This document shows, piece by piece, positions 36,916-46,696 of a stretch of 64,000 nucleotides of DNA. The notes beneath the pieces were generated by a model. The model was not told the origin of the DNA, did not search any database, and saw nothing but the letters and a program-made list of their open reading frames with translations. Origin of the DNA: Deltaproteobacteria bacterium. GTDB taxonomy: Bacteria > Desulfobacterota > Desulfuromonadia > Desulfuromonadales > Geopsychrobacteraceae. The first letter of the stretch is position 1, and each line of letters opens with the position of its first letter. A program made the translations under genes and the position numbers. The stretch lies in NCBI GenBank assembly GCA_024280335.1, contig JAJRQI010000061.1, positions 62,001 through 126,000 on the forward strand, given 5' to 3'.

Positions 36916-37113
36916 CAAATAATCGACTCTCCACGCTGCCGTGGGCCATTGGACTCACATCGAGTATCAGTGAGGTGGGATCATTTGTGGATCCATCAGG
37001 CGTCCCACTCATGAGGTGGGCTGGCTCACCGGATCTCTGAAACGGTCCCGAAATAATGCTATTCCGAGTGGACGTTCTGACCTCACCTGCAGGGCAGAGA
37101 GTCGATGTCATTT
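36916..37113 (-). ncRNA. ssrS: Structured RNA gene, candidate 6S RNA
   Basis: The minus strand carries a perfect TATAAT promoter, a 180-200-nt non-coding segment and a terminator. The ends pair: TCGACTCTC (37105-37097) with GAGAGTCGA (36932-36924), extended by TGCC/GGCA. Inside, a long rod forms (GAGTGGGA with TCCCACCTC near 37008-36970, plus GTGAG/CTCAC), leaving a large internal loop on both arms. A closed terminal stem, big central bubble and long hairpin at this length is the 6S RNA plan, which mimics an open promoter and traps RNA polymerase. Identity by sequence is not proven; an unnamed structured RNA is the fallback. Confidence 0.6.
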
Positions 37114-37119
37114 GTGGTC

Positions 37120-37148
37120 ATTATAGGGAATCCGGCAGCTCTGGTCAG
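37120..37148 (-). promoter_or_regulatory. Sigma-70 promoter of the structured RNA
   Basis: On the minus strand CTGACC (37148-37143), a 17-bp spacer, and a perfect TATAAT (37125-37120). The start would fall near 37113, eight bases before the terminal stem. Confidence 0.8.
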
Positions 37149-37170
37149 TAAAAATAATGTTAGAATTATC

Positions 37171-37314
37171 GTAACTCTTTAGCCGGATGGCCTCGGGGTG
37201 CTCATTCCCAGGGACGCATGAACCCATCCCTGGGGCTTGCTGACGCCATCCTGGCGCCAGACACCCTTGAAATGGGCACCCCGAGGCCATTTCCCGAGGT
37301 ACTGAATAGTTTAC
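37171..37314. repeat. 144-bp palindromic element related in its ends to the 3624-3763 unit
   Basis: Inner arms ATGGCCTCGGGGTGC (37187-37201) and its exact complement (37276-37290) form a 15-bp stem; further in, CCCAGGGA/TCCCTGGG and TGGCGCCA make secondary stems. The outermost bases GTAACTc and gAATAGTtTAC resemble the GTAACTATTC ends of the element at 3624-3763. It has no ORF and lies between the RNA gene and dfx. Confidence 0.7.
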
Positions 37315-37466
37315 GAATTATCCTTGCTGGAAAAAACCCGAAAAGCTGCTATGGTTACTGATCAAGTTATCTATCAGGGTGGTGCGCTAGGAACTTTGCC
37401 CAGAGGGTGCAGCCACCGATTCTATCAAGTTGCTGGGTACAACCGACTTAAATGGAGGAAAGTAAC

Positions 37467-37847
37467 ATGGCGAATCGTCTCGAAGTCTACAAGTGTGATA
37501 TTTGCGGCAACATTGTTGAAGTCATGCATGGCGGGCCAGGCGCCCTGGTGTGTTGCAGCGCAGATATGAACCTGATGACGGAGAATACCGTCGATGCCGC
37601 AGTCGAAAAACATGTTCCGGTGATTGAACTGGGCAACGGCAGTATTACCGTTAAGGTCGGTAGTGTCGCACACCCGATGGAAGAGGCACATTATATCGAG
37701 TGGGTTGAACTGATTGCCGACGGCAAGGTTTATCGTCAGTATCTCAAACCCGGCGAGGCTCCTGAGGCAACCTTTAATATTACCGCTTCGGCAGTAACGG
37801 CTCGTGAATACTGCAACCTGCATGGCCACTGGTCAGCACAATCCTGA
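37467..37847 (+). CDS. dfx: Desulfoferrodoxin (2Fe superoxide reductase)
   Basis: A 126-residue protein that reduces superoxide without making oxygen, protecting anaerobes. ATG 37467 follows GGAGG; an ATG at 37452 lies within the ribosome site. The N-terminal desulforedoxin centre has YKCDICG and VCCS (four Cys ligands). The C-terminal catalytic iron site has the [14 protein letters not shown] histidines and ending CNLHGHW. Both metal sites are complete. It stands alone with a perfect terminator. Confidence 0.96.
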   Translation: MANRLEVYKCDICGNIVEVMHGGPGALVCCSADMNLMTENTVDAAVEKHVPVIELGNGSITVKVGSVAHPMEEAHYIEWVELIADGKVYRQYLKPGEAPEATFNITASAVTAREYCNLHGHWSAQS

Positions 37848-37889
37848 GCCATCTCAGGAGAATTTGCGAGTCCATCATGTGTCATTCGC

Positions 37890-37933
37890 AATAAAAATAG
37901 GGCGGCGCCGATCGGCGCCGCCCTATTTTTATT
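37890..37933. terminator. Perfect 44-bp palindrome, bidirectional terminator
   Basis: Two 22-bp arms meet with no spacer at GCCGA|TCGGC; the GC-rich core GGGCGGCGCC is bordered by A5 and T5 runs. It serves dfx on one side and the hox operon on the other. It is unusually long and exact for a terminator. Confidence 0.93.
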
Positions 37934-37952
37934 GGAGCGATGAAGTTGCTTG

Positions 37953-38045
37953 CTAACTGGTCCCGCTGATCCCGAAGACCATCAACAATGTTACAAAGGA
38001 TACGAACAATACCCATAACGGCCAAAGTCTCATCGGTCTCTCCAT
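37953..38045 (-). CDS. Possible 30-residue single-span membrane peptide
   Basis: A short frame after the hox operon, starting ATG 38045 and ending TAG 37953. It begins MERPMRLWPL and continues as one hydrophobic helix (WVLFVSFVTLLMVFGIS) ending GTS. The positive N-terminus followed by a helix is typical of real small membrane proteins. It lies 42 bp past hoxW and just before a terminator, so it would be transcribed with the hydrogenase. No strong ribosome site is visible, and short hydrophobic frames can arise by chance. Confidence 0.45.
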   Translation of the reverse strand: MERPMRLWPLWVLFVSFVTLLMVFGISGTS

Positions 38046-38086
38046 GCTAGAGGGACTTTTCAATCTATAGAAAATATTAATGTTTG

Positions 38087-38536
38087 TCAAGGGAGTATTT
38101 TAGGGTTCTGTATGAATTCAATTGCGTGACGAAATGCTGCGGTTGAATTTTTTTCAGCTGCTGCACTGCGTTGCTCGGTAAATGAGAAATCTTCCCCGGT
38201 GATGGTCAGCAACCAGCCGGGGACCGCACGATCGTAGAGCTGCTCTGCCAGTTGCAGCAACAGTTGCGGCGCGACCTGGTGACCGCAGCTGCCGTTGGCA
38301 TCAGGAATCAGGGGAAAGATGTCGACGGCTGTCGATTGCTCGCGGGTTGCGTCGATAAAGAGTACCGAATGAATCTTAGCAGCGGCAATCTCGAGCGCCA
38401 GCTCCGGAGTTAACTGATGGGCAATAATGATCTTTGCCTGTGCGGCGGAAAGCTGCTCTGCCAGTTTTCCCGCCAGCAGCGGCCCTGCGCCGTCATCGCC
38501 GCGCAGCGGGTTGCCGTAACCGATAATCAGCCACAT
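38087..38536 (-). CDS. hoxW: Hydrogenase maturation endopeptidase HoxW
   Basis: A 149-residue HyaD/HybD-type protease which clips the C-terminal tail of HoxH after nickel insertion. It has GYGNPLRGDDGAGPLLA at the start (with the metal-binding Asp), VLFIDAT in the middle and GHQVAPQLLLQLAEQLY. The start shares one base with the hoxH stop. Confidence 0.93.
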   Translation of the reverse strand: MWLIIGYGNPLRGDDGAGPLLAGKLAEQLSAAQAKIIIAHQLTPELALEIAAAKIHSVLFIDATREQSTAVDIFPLIPDANGSCGHQVAPQLLLQLAEQLYDRAVPGWLLTITGEDFSFTEQRSAAAEKNSTAAFRHAIEFIQNPKILP

Positions 38537-39966
38537 CAGCTGCGCTCGATTTCGTCGAGCAGTTCCCCCTTTGCTGAAATCAGTTTGATCTGCATCGGCA
38601 TCCGTCCTGCTTCGTGGGTCGAACAGCTCAGACAGGGATCGTAAACCCGGATGCCGTGTTCCACCCGGTTGAGTAAACCCTGGTCCAGCTTGCTGCCGCT
38701 GATGAAGCGCTCGGCCAGCTGCTTGACGGTTTTATTCATCGCCAGGTTGTTCTGGCCGGTGGCGATGATCAGATTGACCGCTTCGAGGATGCCGTTGTCA
38801 TCGACCCGGTAGTGGTGAAAGAGGGTGCCGCGCGGCGCTTCACTGACGCCGATGCCGACATTTTGATTGACCCCGGCCTGACTGCGGATGTGGTGGTCGA
38901 TGAGAATTTCGTCGGCGAGGAGCTCTTCAATCCTCTCCAGTGAAAAGAGGATCTCGATCAGACGGGCGTAGTGATAGTAAAAACTGCCGGTGACCGGTTT
39001 CCCTTGGCCGCCGTAGTGGCGAAACTGCCGCAGTTCCCGGTCGGCCTTGGGGGTTCCGGCGAAGTCACAGACGTTCAGTCGCGCCAGCGGGCCGACCCGG
39101 TACATGCCTGCTTCTGGCCCGAGCGGTTTGTAGTAGGGAAACTTCAGGTAGCTCCAGTTCTGTTCCGCTTCAGCGATCAACTGCTGGTAGCTCTCCGGCG
39201 CGGCGCTGTCCTCAAGAACCTTGCCGTCGCTGTCGATCACCCGCAGTTTTCCGTCGTAGTGTTCCAGCCCGCCATCTGCCGCAACCAGCCCCATGAATAG
39301 ACTGGGGAACTCGCCGTAAGCATCGATCTCAGCGCTGAATCGGTCAAGGATGTCTTTCATCAGGTCGAGAGCATTATCGACGGTGGCGTACATTGCGGGG
39401 AGTTGCTTGAGCAGTTCATCCCGCTGCTCGGTCGGGAGTGATTTACGTACCCCGCCGGGGACCGCCCAGGAGGGGTGGACGCTGCGGTCGCCGAGGCTGC
39501 GGATCAATTTTTGGCCGAAGGCTCGCAGGCCGATTCCGGCTCGGGCCAGGTCTGGATCGGCGGCGATCAGACCGGCGATATTGCGCTGGCTTGGGTCGGC
39601 ATCCATCCCCAGAATCAGGTCGGGACCGGAGAGCAGAAAAAAACTGAGTGCGTGGCTCTGCACCAGCTGGCCGTAGTTCATCAAGCGGCGCAGGGCGACC
39701 GCCGGGGCCGGGGTGCGGACGCCGAGAATCATGTCGCCCGCCTTACTTGAGGCCAGCAGGTGGCTGACCGGACAGATGCCGCAGATGCGGGCGGTGATCC
39801 CCGGCATCTCCCAGAAACTGCGGCCGACGCAGAACTTTTCAAAGCCGCGGAATTCAGTCACATGAAAGCGGCTGTCGGCTACTTTACCGTTGTCATCCAG
39901 CTGGATGGTGATCTTGGCGTGGCCTTCAATCCGGGTGACCGGCTCTATGGTAACTGTCTTGGACAT
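38536..39966 (-). CDS. hoxH: Bidirectional [NiFe] hydrogenase large subunit HoxH
   Basis: A 476-residue nickel-iron subunit. The metal ligands are [10 protein letters not shown] (Cys62, Cys65) and DPCLSCSTH (Cys445, Cys448). A tail of about 25 residues after His451 should be removed by HoxW. The sequence and partners place it in group 3d, the NAD-linked bidirectional hydrogenases, working with HoxY as the hydrogenase half. It couples H2 oxidation to NAD reduction or the reverse in the cytoplasm. Confidence 0.95.
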   Translation of the reverse strand: MSKTVTIEPVTRIEGHAKITIQLDDNGKVADSRFHVTEFRGFEKFCVGRSFWEMPGITARICGICPVSHLLASSKAGDMILGVRTPAPAVALRRLMNYGQLVQSHALSFFLLSGPDLILGMDADPSQRNIAGLIAADPDLARAGIGLRAFGQKLIRSLGDRSVHPSWAVPGGVRKSLPTEQRDELLKQLPAMYATVDNALDLMKDILDRFSAEIDAYGEFPSLFMGLVAADGGLEHYDGKLRVIDSDGKVLEDSAAPESYQQLIAEAEQNWSYLKFPYYKPLGPEAGMYRVGPLARLNVCDFAGTPKADRELRQFRHYGGQGKPVTGSFYYHYARLIEILFSLERIEELLADEILIDHHIRSQAGVNQNVGIGVSEAPRGTLFHHYRVDDNGILEAVNLIIATGQNNLAMNKTVKQLAERFISGSKLDQGLLNRVEHGIRVYDPCLSCSTHEAGRMPMQIKLISAKGELLDEIERS

Positions 39967-39974
39967 TTTAACTC

Positions 39975-40520
39975 CTAGCCGAAGGTACGCATTTCCGGTT
40001 GCAGTTCGACCGGTTGCTTGTTGAGCAGGGCGGTGACCACCGTGGCGATCCGCTCGGGGGCCGGTGGACAGCCGGGCAGATAGATGTCAACCTTGACCGC
40101 CTGATGCAGCGGCAGCGCCTTTTTCAGCAGCGCCGGCAGCACCTTCAACGATTCTGCGCCGATCGGGGCCTGGGCCTCATGATAGACTGCGGTGAGCAGA
40201 TCCTTGACCGGAATCCGGTTGCGCATACTGGTGACGTTGCCGGTAACCGCGCAGTCGCCGAAGCTGATCACCTGTTTGCTGTTGTTGCGGATGGTCCGCG
40301 CCAGTTCGAGGTTCTCGACGTTGGTGACCGCTCCTTCGACCAGGCATATATCGACATCCTGCGGGAATTCTTTGGCATCCACCAGCGGCCCGTAGACCAG
40401 TTCAACCTGTTCGAGTAGGTCGATCAACCGCTCATCCAGATCGAGGAAACTCATGTGGCAGCCGGAGCAGCCGCCCAGCCAGACGGTGGCGAGGCGGATC
40501 TTTTTTTGTTGTTCACTCAT
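39975..40520 (-). CDS. hoxY: Bidirectional hydrogenase small subunit HoxY
   Basis: A 181-residue small subunit with the proximal [4Fe-4S] ligands: [33 protein letters not shown] and [11 protein letters not shown]. It is short, without Tat signal or the distal cluster domain, as expected for HoxY. It passes electrons from HoxH to HoxU. It lies 8 bp before hoxH. Confidence 0.95.
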   Translation of the reverse strand: MSEQQKKIRLATVWLGGCSGCHMSFLDLDERLIDLLEQVELVYGPLVDAKEFPQDVDICLVEGAVTNVENLELARTIRNNSKQVISFGDCAVTGNVTSMRNRIPVKDLLTAVYHEAQAPIGAESLKVLPALLKKALPLHQAVKVDIYLPGCPPAPERIATVVTALLNKQPVELQPEMRTFG

Positions 40521-40541
40521 TATGCGTATCTTTCCAGCAGA

Positions 40542-41258
40542 TCAGCGCTGCCATTGACGTTTTTCACGACCATCCAGAATTCGCCGCAGGAAGCTGGCTT
40601 CCTTTTTCATCTCGGCCACCGAGGAGCCTTTGTCGAACAGCGCGCCGGTCGGGCAGACCTCGACACATTTGCCGCAGTCGGTGCAGCTTTCGCTGTCCCC
40701 CCAGGGACGGTTGAGGTCGGTGATCACCCGGCTTTCGACTCCGCGACCCATCACATCCCAGGTGTGCGCACCCTCAACTTCATCGCAGACCCGCACGCAG
40801 CGCAGACAGAGCAGGCAGCGGTTGTGATCGACGCCGTAGCGTTCGTGGCTGGTATCGAGGTTCAATTCAGGGTTCAGGTAGTCGTAGCGGACGTGATCCA
40901 TCCCCAGTTCGGCGGCCAGCGATTGCAGCTCGCAGTTTTCATTACTGACGCAGACCGCGCAGGTGTGGTTACGCTCGGCAAAGGTCAGTTCCAGGATCAT
41001 CCGCCGATAGCGATCGATCTTTTCATTGTGGGTGGTGACCACCATGTTCTCCAGTGCTTCGGTGGTGCAGGCCGGCAGCAGGCGCGGACTGCCGGCCACA
41101 TCGACCAGGCAGAGGCGGCAGCCGCCGCGGGCGCTGAGTCCGTCAAGATAACAGAGGGTCGGCAGCTGGATATCGTGATCGCGACAGGCTTCCAATATCG
41201 ACTGACCGGAGCGGGCACTGACCAGTTCGTCATTAATTGTCAGGGTGATAACCGGCAT
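40542..41258 (-). CDS. hoxU: Diaphorase subunit HoxU (NuoG-like)
   Basis: A 238-residue iron-sulfur protein. It has an N-terminal [2Fe-2S] domain ([22 protein letters not shown]), a His-Cys3 cluster region ([16 protein letters not shown]) and two [4Fe-4S] groups ([13 protein letters not shown] and [16 protein letters not shown]). It links HoxFE with HoxY. Its start shares one base with the hoxF stop. Confidence 0.94.
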   Translation of the reverse strand: MPVITLTINDELVSARSGQSILEACRDHDIQLPTLCYLDGLSARGGCRLCLVDVAGSPRLLPACTTEALENMVVTTHNEKIDRYRRMILELTFAERNHTCAVCVSNENCELQSLAAELGMDHVRYDYLNPELNLDTSHERYGVDHNRCLLCLRCVRVCDEVEGAHTWDVMGRGVESRVITDLNRPWGDSESCTDCGKCVEVCPTGALFDKGSSVAEMKKEASFLRRILDGREKRQWQR

Positions 41259-42961
41259 CAGTGTTCCTCCTTGAAGACGGCGAGCTCTGCGGCATGCTCC
41301 GGCAGTTTCAGCAGCGGGATCTGATCGAGTTGGCAGACCCCGGCCGGACAGTTGTTCTCCTGGATATGGGCCAGATATTCGTCGCGGTAGTAGTGCAGGG
41401 TATTGAGAACCGGATTCGGTGCCGTCATGCCCAATCCGCAGAGACTGGTCTCCTGCACCAGCCGGCAGAGCTGCTCAAGGGTTTCCAGATCGTTCAGCAT
41501 CGCGCTGCCATCCGTGATCCGCGTAAGCAGTTCATACATTTCGACCGTGCCGACCCGGCAGGGGACGCATTTGCCGCAGCTCTCCTCCATGCAGAACCCC
41601 ATGAAAAATTTGGCGACATCCGGCATGCAGCTCGATTCGTTCATAACGATCAGGCCGCCCGAGCCCATGATCGAGCCGAGCTCCTTGAGACTTTCGTAGT
41701 CGACCGGGGTGTCCAGATGTTCGGCCGGGATACAGCCGCCGCTCGGCCCGCCGGTCTGGGCCGCTTTGAATTTTCCGCCATCCGGCAGACCGCCGCCGAT
41801 CTCGAAAACGATATCGCGCAGACTGATCCCCATCGGTACTTCGATCAGTCCCGAGTTGACCACCTCGCCGCAGAGGGCGAAGACCTTGGTCCCCTTGCTT
41901 TTTTCGGTGCCGAAGCCGGCGAACCAGTCGGCTCCCTGTTGCATGATCGGGGCAATATTGGCGTAGGATTCAACGTTGTTGATCAGGGTCGGATAGCCCC
42001 AGAGGCCGCTTTGGGCCGGGTAGGGGGGACGTGGCACCGGTTGGCCGCGTCGGCCCATGATTGAGGTCATCAGCGCGGTCTCTTCACCGCAGACAAAAGC
42101 CCCGGCGCCGATCCGCAGATCGATACGGAAGTTGAAGTTGCTGCCGAGCACCCGGCTGCCGAGCAGACCTCGCCGTTCGGCAGCCTTGATCGCTTTGACC
42201 AGTCGCGCCGCCGCCAGCGGGTATTCGCCGCGCACATAGATGTAGCCCTGCTCGGCACCGACCGCATAACCGGCGATCGCCATCCCTTCCAGCACCCGGT
42301 GCGGGTCTGACTCCATGATGGTTCGATCCATGTACGCGCCGGGATCGCCTTCGTCACCGTTGGCAACGACATACTTGCGTTCGGCCGGTGATTTGCGCAC
42401 CAGATTCCATTTCAGCCCGGTCGGGTAGCCGCCGCCGCCACGGCCGCGCAGGCCGCTCTGCTTGATCTCAGCGCAGACCTCTTCCGCAGACATCTCATGC
42501 AGCACATGGGCGAGTGCCGAGTAACTGCCGCGCGCGATGCCGTGCTCGATCTTTTCCGGATCAATTTCACCGCTGTTGCTCAAAACAATCCGGGTTTGTC
42601 GGACAAAGAAGGGCAGGTCAGCGGGCAGGGCTGTGGTTTCAACCGGCTGGTTCGCGATGCTGTGCAGCAGAATCTCTTTGGCCTGTTCCGGGGTGACCTT
42701 TTCAAAGGTTTGCTCTTCGCCGTCAGCGTTCTTAATTCGCAACAGCGGCCCACGACTGCAGGGCCCCATGCAGCCGGTGGCGACAATTTCCAGATCGGCG
42801 GCCAGATCTTGCTTGGCAAGCAGTTCTTCCAGTGCGGTTTTGACCGGTTCCGCGCCGGCAGCCACACAGGGGGTGCTGTAACAGAGAAAAAGGCGTAGTT
42901 TGAGCTGTTCTTGCCGCTGAAGTTCCTGCGCAGCCTGCTCCGCAAGGCTAGTCGGATTCAT
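41258..42961 (-). CDS. hoxF: Diaphorase subunit HoxF (NuoF-like, NADH/FMN)
   Basis: A 567-residue flavoprotein. The N-terminal ~115 residues are a thioredoxin-like [2Fe-2S] domain ([26 protein letters not shown]). The NADH site is [13 protein letters not shown], the FMN region [14 protein letters not shown], and the [4Fe-4S] ligands [13 protein letters not shown] plus a later Cys in SLCGLG. It exchanges electrons with NAD. It overlaps hoxE by four bases. Confidence 0.95.
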   Translation of the reverse strand: MNPTSLAEQAAQELQRQEQLKLRLFLCYSTPCVAAGAEPVKTALEELLAKQDLAADLEIVATGCMGPCSRGPLLRIKNADGEEQTFEKVTPEQAKEILLHSIANQPVETTALPADLPFFVRQTRIVLSNSGEIDPEKIEHGIARGSYSALAHVLHEMSAEEVCAEIKQSGLRGRGGGGYPTGLKWNLVRKSPAERKYVVANGDEGDPGAYMDRTIMESDPHRVLEGMAIAGYAVGAEQGYIYVRGEYPLAAARLVKAIKAAERRGLLGSRVLGSNFNFRIDLRIGAGAFVCGEETALMTSIMGRRGQPVPRPPYPAQSGLWGYPTLINNVESYANIAPIMQQGADWFAGFGTEKSKGTKVFALCGEVVNSGLIEVPMGISLRDIVFEIGGGLPDGGKFKAAQTGGPSGGCIPAEHLDTPVDYESLKELGSIMGSGGLIVMNESSCMPDVAKFFMGFCMEESCGKCVPCRVGTVEMYELLTRITDGSAMLNDLETLEQLCRLVQETSLCGLGMTAPNPVLNTLHYYRDEYLAHIQENNCPAGVCQLDQIPLLKLPEHAAELAVFKEEH

Positions 42962-43497
42962 ACCTTTTCCTCCTCGAGTGCTGCTTTTTGAGTCGTTTTC
43001 GCTTTGAGCGCAGCAATGACCGATTCGGCAGTCTGCTTGCCGTGAACCTCGCCATCCAGGGTCAACATCGGCGCCAGACTGCAGTTGCCCAGACAGCGGG
43101 CCGTCAGCAGACTCAGATTGCCGTCTTCAGTGGTTGCACCGGCTTTGATGGAGAATTCCTCCTCCAGCCGGGTGACGATCTCCCCGGCACCTTTAACGTA
43201 GCAAGCGGTTCCCAGGCAGACTACGCAGACATGCTCTCCCTGCGGGTCGAGAGTGAAGAAATTGTAAAATGTGGCGACCCCGTAAACCCAGCTAGGGGGC
43301 AGCTTGAGCTGCAGAGAGACGTAGTCGAGGATTTCCTCGTCCAGATGGCCGAAGGTCTCCTGAGCCGTGTGCAGCACCTCAATCAAGGCATCTTGCTGAA
43401 ACTGACATTTTTTCAGCGCCTTGTCGATCAGCTGAAATTTGAGATCATGCCCCGTATCGTCGTTGATCTTTGTCGATGGAGCTGTTGGTGCAGTCAT
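42958..43497 (-). CDS. hoxE: Diaphorase subunit HoxE (NuoE-like)
   Basis: A 179-residue thioredoxin-like [2Fe-2S] subunit. The start is ATG 43497 ([13 protein letters not shown]); the longer frame reaches into the promoter. Ligands are [11 protein letters not shown] and [18 protein letters not shown]; the segment [25 protein letters not shown] is typical. It heads the operon. HoxE presence marks the pentameric hydrogenase as in cyanobacteria rather than the tetrameric form. Confidence 0.94.
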   Translation of the reverse strand: MTAPTAPSTKINDDTGHDLKFQLIDKALKKCQFQQDALIEVLHTAQETFGHLDEEILDYVSLQLKLPPSWVYGVATFYNFFTLDPQGEHVCVVCLGTACYVKGAGEIVTRLEEEFSIKAGATTEDGNLSLLTARCLGNCSLAPMLTLDGEVHGKQTAESVIAALKAKTTQKAALEEEKV

Positions 43498-43546
43498 AAT
43501 GGCCCCTGTGTTGGATGTAGTGAATGACCAGCAATTCATTAGCGTT

Positions 43547-43575
43547 GATTTAGCAAATCGTGCTGAAATGGTCAA
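43547..43575 (-). promoter_or_regulatory. Putative sigma-70 promoter of hoxEFUYH
   Basis: Minus strand TTGACC (43575-43570), a 17-bp spacer and TAAATC (43552-43547), giving a leader of about 43 bases before hoxE. No sigma-54 -24/-12 pair was found here. Confidence 0.55.
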
Positions 43576-43695
43576 GAAAAATAGCAGATCATGAACCGCC
43601 GGAGAGTAAACGAGGTACGCACTGGTAGAAAACAAAGGATAGACGATCGATCTCGAGTTGCAAGTCAGGACAGAGGAGGTGATTTCCGCAGAAAA

Positions 43696-43724
43696 AAAGG
43701 GCCCCGGAAATACCGGGACCCTTT
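43696..43724 (-). terminator. Terminator of the carboxylase operon
   Basis: AAAGGGCCCCGG and CCGGGACCCTTT (one mismatch) around the loop AAATA; on the minus strand a T-rich stretch (TTTTTTTC) follows. It is 29 bp after the biotin carboxylase stop. Confidence 0.85.
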
Positions 43725-43752
43725 GGGGTTCGTCCTGACGTTGAAAGGCGTA

Positions 43753-46629
43753 TCAGAGAACCGCTTGCAGATACTCGCCAGTGATGGTCTGTTTCTGCTT
43801 GGCCAGCTGTTTCGGGTCGATCTCGACAAATTTTTCGTCCGGGGTGACCTTGAACAGTGGTTGGCCTTTCTGGACAATGGTGCCATCGCCGCCTTCAATG
43901 ATGATCTTGTCGATCGTGCCGGAGAAGGGTGCCGGAACCTTGTTGAACATCTTCATGACTTCAAGAATGAAGAGCGGCTGCCCCTTCTCAAAGTGCATCC
44001 CTTCGCTGACAAAGGATGGCAAGCCGGGAGCTTCCTGGCCGTAGTACATGCCGCCGCCCGGGGTAACGATTTCGTCGGCTTTGGTGGCCGGCGGCGGTAC
44101 CAGGATCTTCTTCATCGCCGCTTGCAGTGCCGGATCGTGCAGATACTCAGGGATGGCGACCTCCAGATCGTCCTCAACTTTGAGATCGTAGAAGTCGGTT
44201 TTGTCGGCAATCATACAGAGCAGTCCGAGCAATTCGTTGCCGATTTCGTAGCCGACATGCGCAGCCTGGATTTGCGTCCAGGTTTCTTGGTCGTAACCGC
44301 CCTGCGGCATATCTTTACTGAGGATTTCGTCAAGCTTGAGGAAATCCTCTTTTCCAATTGCGAACTTCTCGCGCAGTTCAGCATAAAAGGCCAGGGCACT
44401 TTCGAGCAGATCGCGGTCGTGGGTCCAGATAACTTCAGCCGAAGGGGCATCGGCACGCCAGGTCATGTTCAGATACTCGTAGGTTTCCTGCAGAACCACC
44501 AGTGGGTTGCGCAGCCAGATAACCTTGCCAGCTTCGATCTTGAAATTCTTCTGGTTCAGGCTCAACCAGCCGGAGAGCATGTGCGGATCTTTCAGCAGAA
44601 TTTCCATTGGCCGGGTCAGCAGGGTGCCTTTTCGGTCGAGGGTTTCCGAGGCTGCTTTGGCGGCGCTCTCATCTGCCGCATAGAGTTTGCCGTAATGCTT
44701 CTTCATGGCGATGAAAGCATAGATGACATCCAGCTTCTGTGCTTCTTCCTTCAGCTTGCCGACCAGGGTCAGGTAGGGCACGACAAAGCGGGTGGTCGGT
44801 TTGGCCATGACATTGTTGCCGATGAACCAGTTAACCAGGCCGTAATGGAACTCCAGGTTGGTTGCCAGGTTGCTGCCGCGCAGTACGGTGCGGCGAATAA
44901 CTTTCGACAGCTTCTCGTAGCTGGAGAGCCGGTCTTCGTCCTGGGTCAGCAGCAGGGCGATGTTGGAATCGTAGGCACCGGCCAGATGGTAACGCATGAA
45001 CAGGCCGGTATCGGGGTTCGGCGTGCAGATCCCCTGATCATCTCGGATCTCCCCTTCGATCGGCTTGGACCAGTTGCGGATTACGCCGCCGGCGCTGGGC
45101 GACAGTGAGCAGTCGGTAGCGTTGAGGCGGGCTTCGGCGCTGGCGCCGAAACGGGCAATCCGCTCGGGACGCGGCAGGCGCTCCTTGTGTTCGGCGAGCA
45201 GCGCCATCGCTTCGACCAGAGACTCGACAATAAAGAAGTCATTCTGGTCTTTCGGGTTGGTGAATTTGAGGCTGTAGACCAGCTCGGTAACGCGGTGCTC
45301 AACCTGGATCCGGGTGTTGACCTCCATAAAGTAGTGCCGCTCACCATCAACGATACACTCGAAGGTTGATGCCGAGTCGAGACCGACAGCCGTGCCGAAG
45401 CGCTCCGATTCTTCTTCCATCCGCTCAAGGACTTTCAGATCCGATTCCAGGGCTTTCGCCTGGGCTTTCAGGCCGGCTTGCTTGGCCTTGGCGATCTCTG
45501 CGCTCAGCGCTTCCTGGGTGACGGAGATTTCCAGAAGTTTCTGCTCGTGCATCTGCAGCGAGCAGTCACGGCCACCGAGGGCGATTGCCCAGTTGCCGTT
45601 ACCGAGTAGCTGGATCTCGTTGTGCCGGGTCTGCTCGATATTCAATTCAACCAGAACGTTCTTGTTGTCGCCGACGCCGTTGGTTTTGACCTCGTTAAGG
45701 ATTTCGCGAACCAGACCGGGAGCATCAACTGCGGCTTCATTGATCTGCTTGTCGGTCGGCTTTTTGGTCATCAGTAACGAGGCACCGAGAATCCGCTGCC
45801 CTTTACCTCCGCCGCCGCCGATCGCCTTGAGACGAATGCGGGCACCGGGGTAGTTTCTGAACATTGCTGCACATTCTACTTCTACCTGAGCGCAGAGCTC
45901 CTCAATCGAGTAGAGATCCAATCCTTTGTCGTAGGAGGCAAAGAGGATTGCATCGGCCAGGGTTTCCAGGGCGAGTTGCTTATCGTCGAGGATCTTTTTG
46001 GACACACTCAATTTCTGGGCTTTGACCAGTGACAGCAGCTCTTCCCGACTGGGATATTTTTTCAGCAGGGCGCGGGCGGTGACGTTGTCGATACCCGGAG
46101 TTACCGAAACGTTGACCTGCAGCGCCGTCCGTTTGGCCTCATCTTTTTTACCGGCAGCGCGCTGGGTTCCGGAGCAGGGGCCGATAAACTTGAGACCGGC
46201 AGCTTCGAGTGCCGCGACAAACTCATCATCCTCGGCCATAAAACCGTAACCGGCGAAGATGGAATCGTAACCGTTATCATGAGCGGTATCGATGATCTGT
46301 TGGATCCGCTCGACCCGCTCCTCTTTGGACGCCCCGGAGTAGTCAGGCACCCGGTGAACGCGGCTGTTGTCGGTCAGCTGGCGCAGTTCCGGGGAGAGGG
46401 CGTTCGGATAGACGATGGAATCTTTCTCCGAGAGCAGGATGCCGTAATGGCTGATCCCCATCTCTTCATAGACGTCCATCGCTTCTTTACGGATCGGGCC
46501 GCGACAGACGATCAGCGGTTTCAGCGCTTCACAGGAGAAGGAACGGACCCACTCGGAGGAGGACTGGCTTAGTCGACGGTCTTTGTGGATCAGCGGATTG
46601 TTTGCGTACAGGTCTGTATTTTGTGCCAT
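43753..46629 (-). CDS. Acyl-CoA carboxylase alpha subunit: biotin carboxylase fused to biotin carrier
   Basis: A long biotin enzyme of 958 residues if started at ATG 46629 (GGAG nine bases upstream); in-frame ATGs extend to 46680. ATP-grasp parts: LKAIGGGGGKGQRI and MEVNTRIQVEHRVTE. The C-terminal biotinyl domain has FILEVMKMFNKVPAP, with Lys893 modified; most carriers read AMKM, here VMKM. GGRDCSLQMHEQK replaces the common RDCSxQRRxQK. A ~250-residue region joins the two domains, longer than in ordinary AccC/PccA fusions. With the carboxyltransferase upstream it should carboxylate an acyl-CoA such as acetyl- or propionyl-CoA; the substrate is not readable. Confidence 0.85.
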   Translation of the reverse strand: MAQNTDLYANNPLIHKDRRLSQSSSEWVRSFSCEALKPLIVCRGPIRKEAMDVYEEMGISHYGILLSEKDSIVYPNALSPELRQLTDNSRVHRVPDYSGASKEERVERIQQIIDTAHDNGYDSIFAGYGFMAEDDEFVAALEAAGLKFIGPCSGTQRAAGKKDEAKRTALQVNVSVTPGIDNVTARALLKKYPSREELLSLVKAQKLSVSKKILDDKQLALETLADAILFASYDKGLDLYSIEELCAQVEVECAAMFRNYPGARIRLKAIGGGGGKGQRILGASLLMTKKPTDKQINEAAVDAPGLVREILNEVKTNGVGDNKNVLVELNIEQTRHNEIQLLGNGNWAIALGGRDCSLQMHEQKLLEISVTQEALSAEIAKAKQAGLKAQAKALESDLKVLERMEEESERFGTAVGLDSASTFECIVDGERHYFMEVNTRIQVEHRVTELVYSLKFTNPKDQNDFFIVESLVEAMALLAEHKERLPRPERIARFGASAEARLNATDCSLSPSAGGVIRNWSKPIEGEIRDDQGICTPNPDTGLFMRYHLAGAYDSNIALLLTQDEDRLSSYEKLSKVIRRTVLRGSNLATNLEFHYGLVNWFIGNNVMAKPTTRFVVPYLTLVGKLKEEAQKLDVIYAFIAMKKHYGKLYAADESAAKAASETLDRKGTLLTRPMEILLKDPHMLSGWLSLNQKNFKIEAGKVIWLRNPLVVLQETYEYLNMTWRADAPSAEVIWTHDRDLLESALAFYAELREKFAIGKEDFLKLDEILSKDMPQGGYDQETWTQIQAAHVGYEIGNELLGLLCMIADKTDFYDLKVEDDLEVAIPEYLHDPALQAAMKKILVPPPATKADEIVTPGGGMYYGQEAPGLPSFVSEGMHFEKGQPLFILEVMKMFNKVPAPFSGTIDKIIIEGGDGTIVQKGQPLFKVTPDEKFVEIDPKQLAKQKQTITGEYLQAVL

Positions 46630-46696
46630 GGGCTTTATCTCCACTTCCATGGGGTTTAATTTGATCTCGCGATTTTTCATCAATTTTTCTCACTCA

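Noticed and set aside
36924-37105. The structured RNA read on the plus strand
   Set aside because: GGGCCA near the 5' stem is 6S-like, but the plus strand lacks both a promoter before it and a terminator after it, while the minus strand has both.
43498-43640. Sigma-54 promoter for the hox operon
   Set aside because: A GCAC and TTGC pair is present on the minus strand, but the spacing is wrong; the sigma-70-like boxes fit better.
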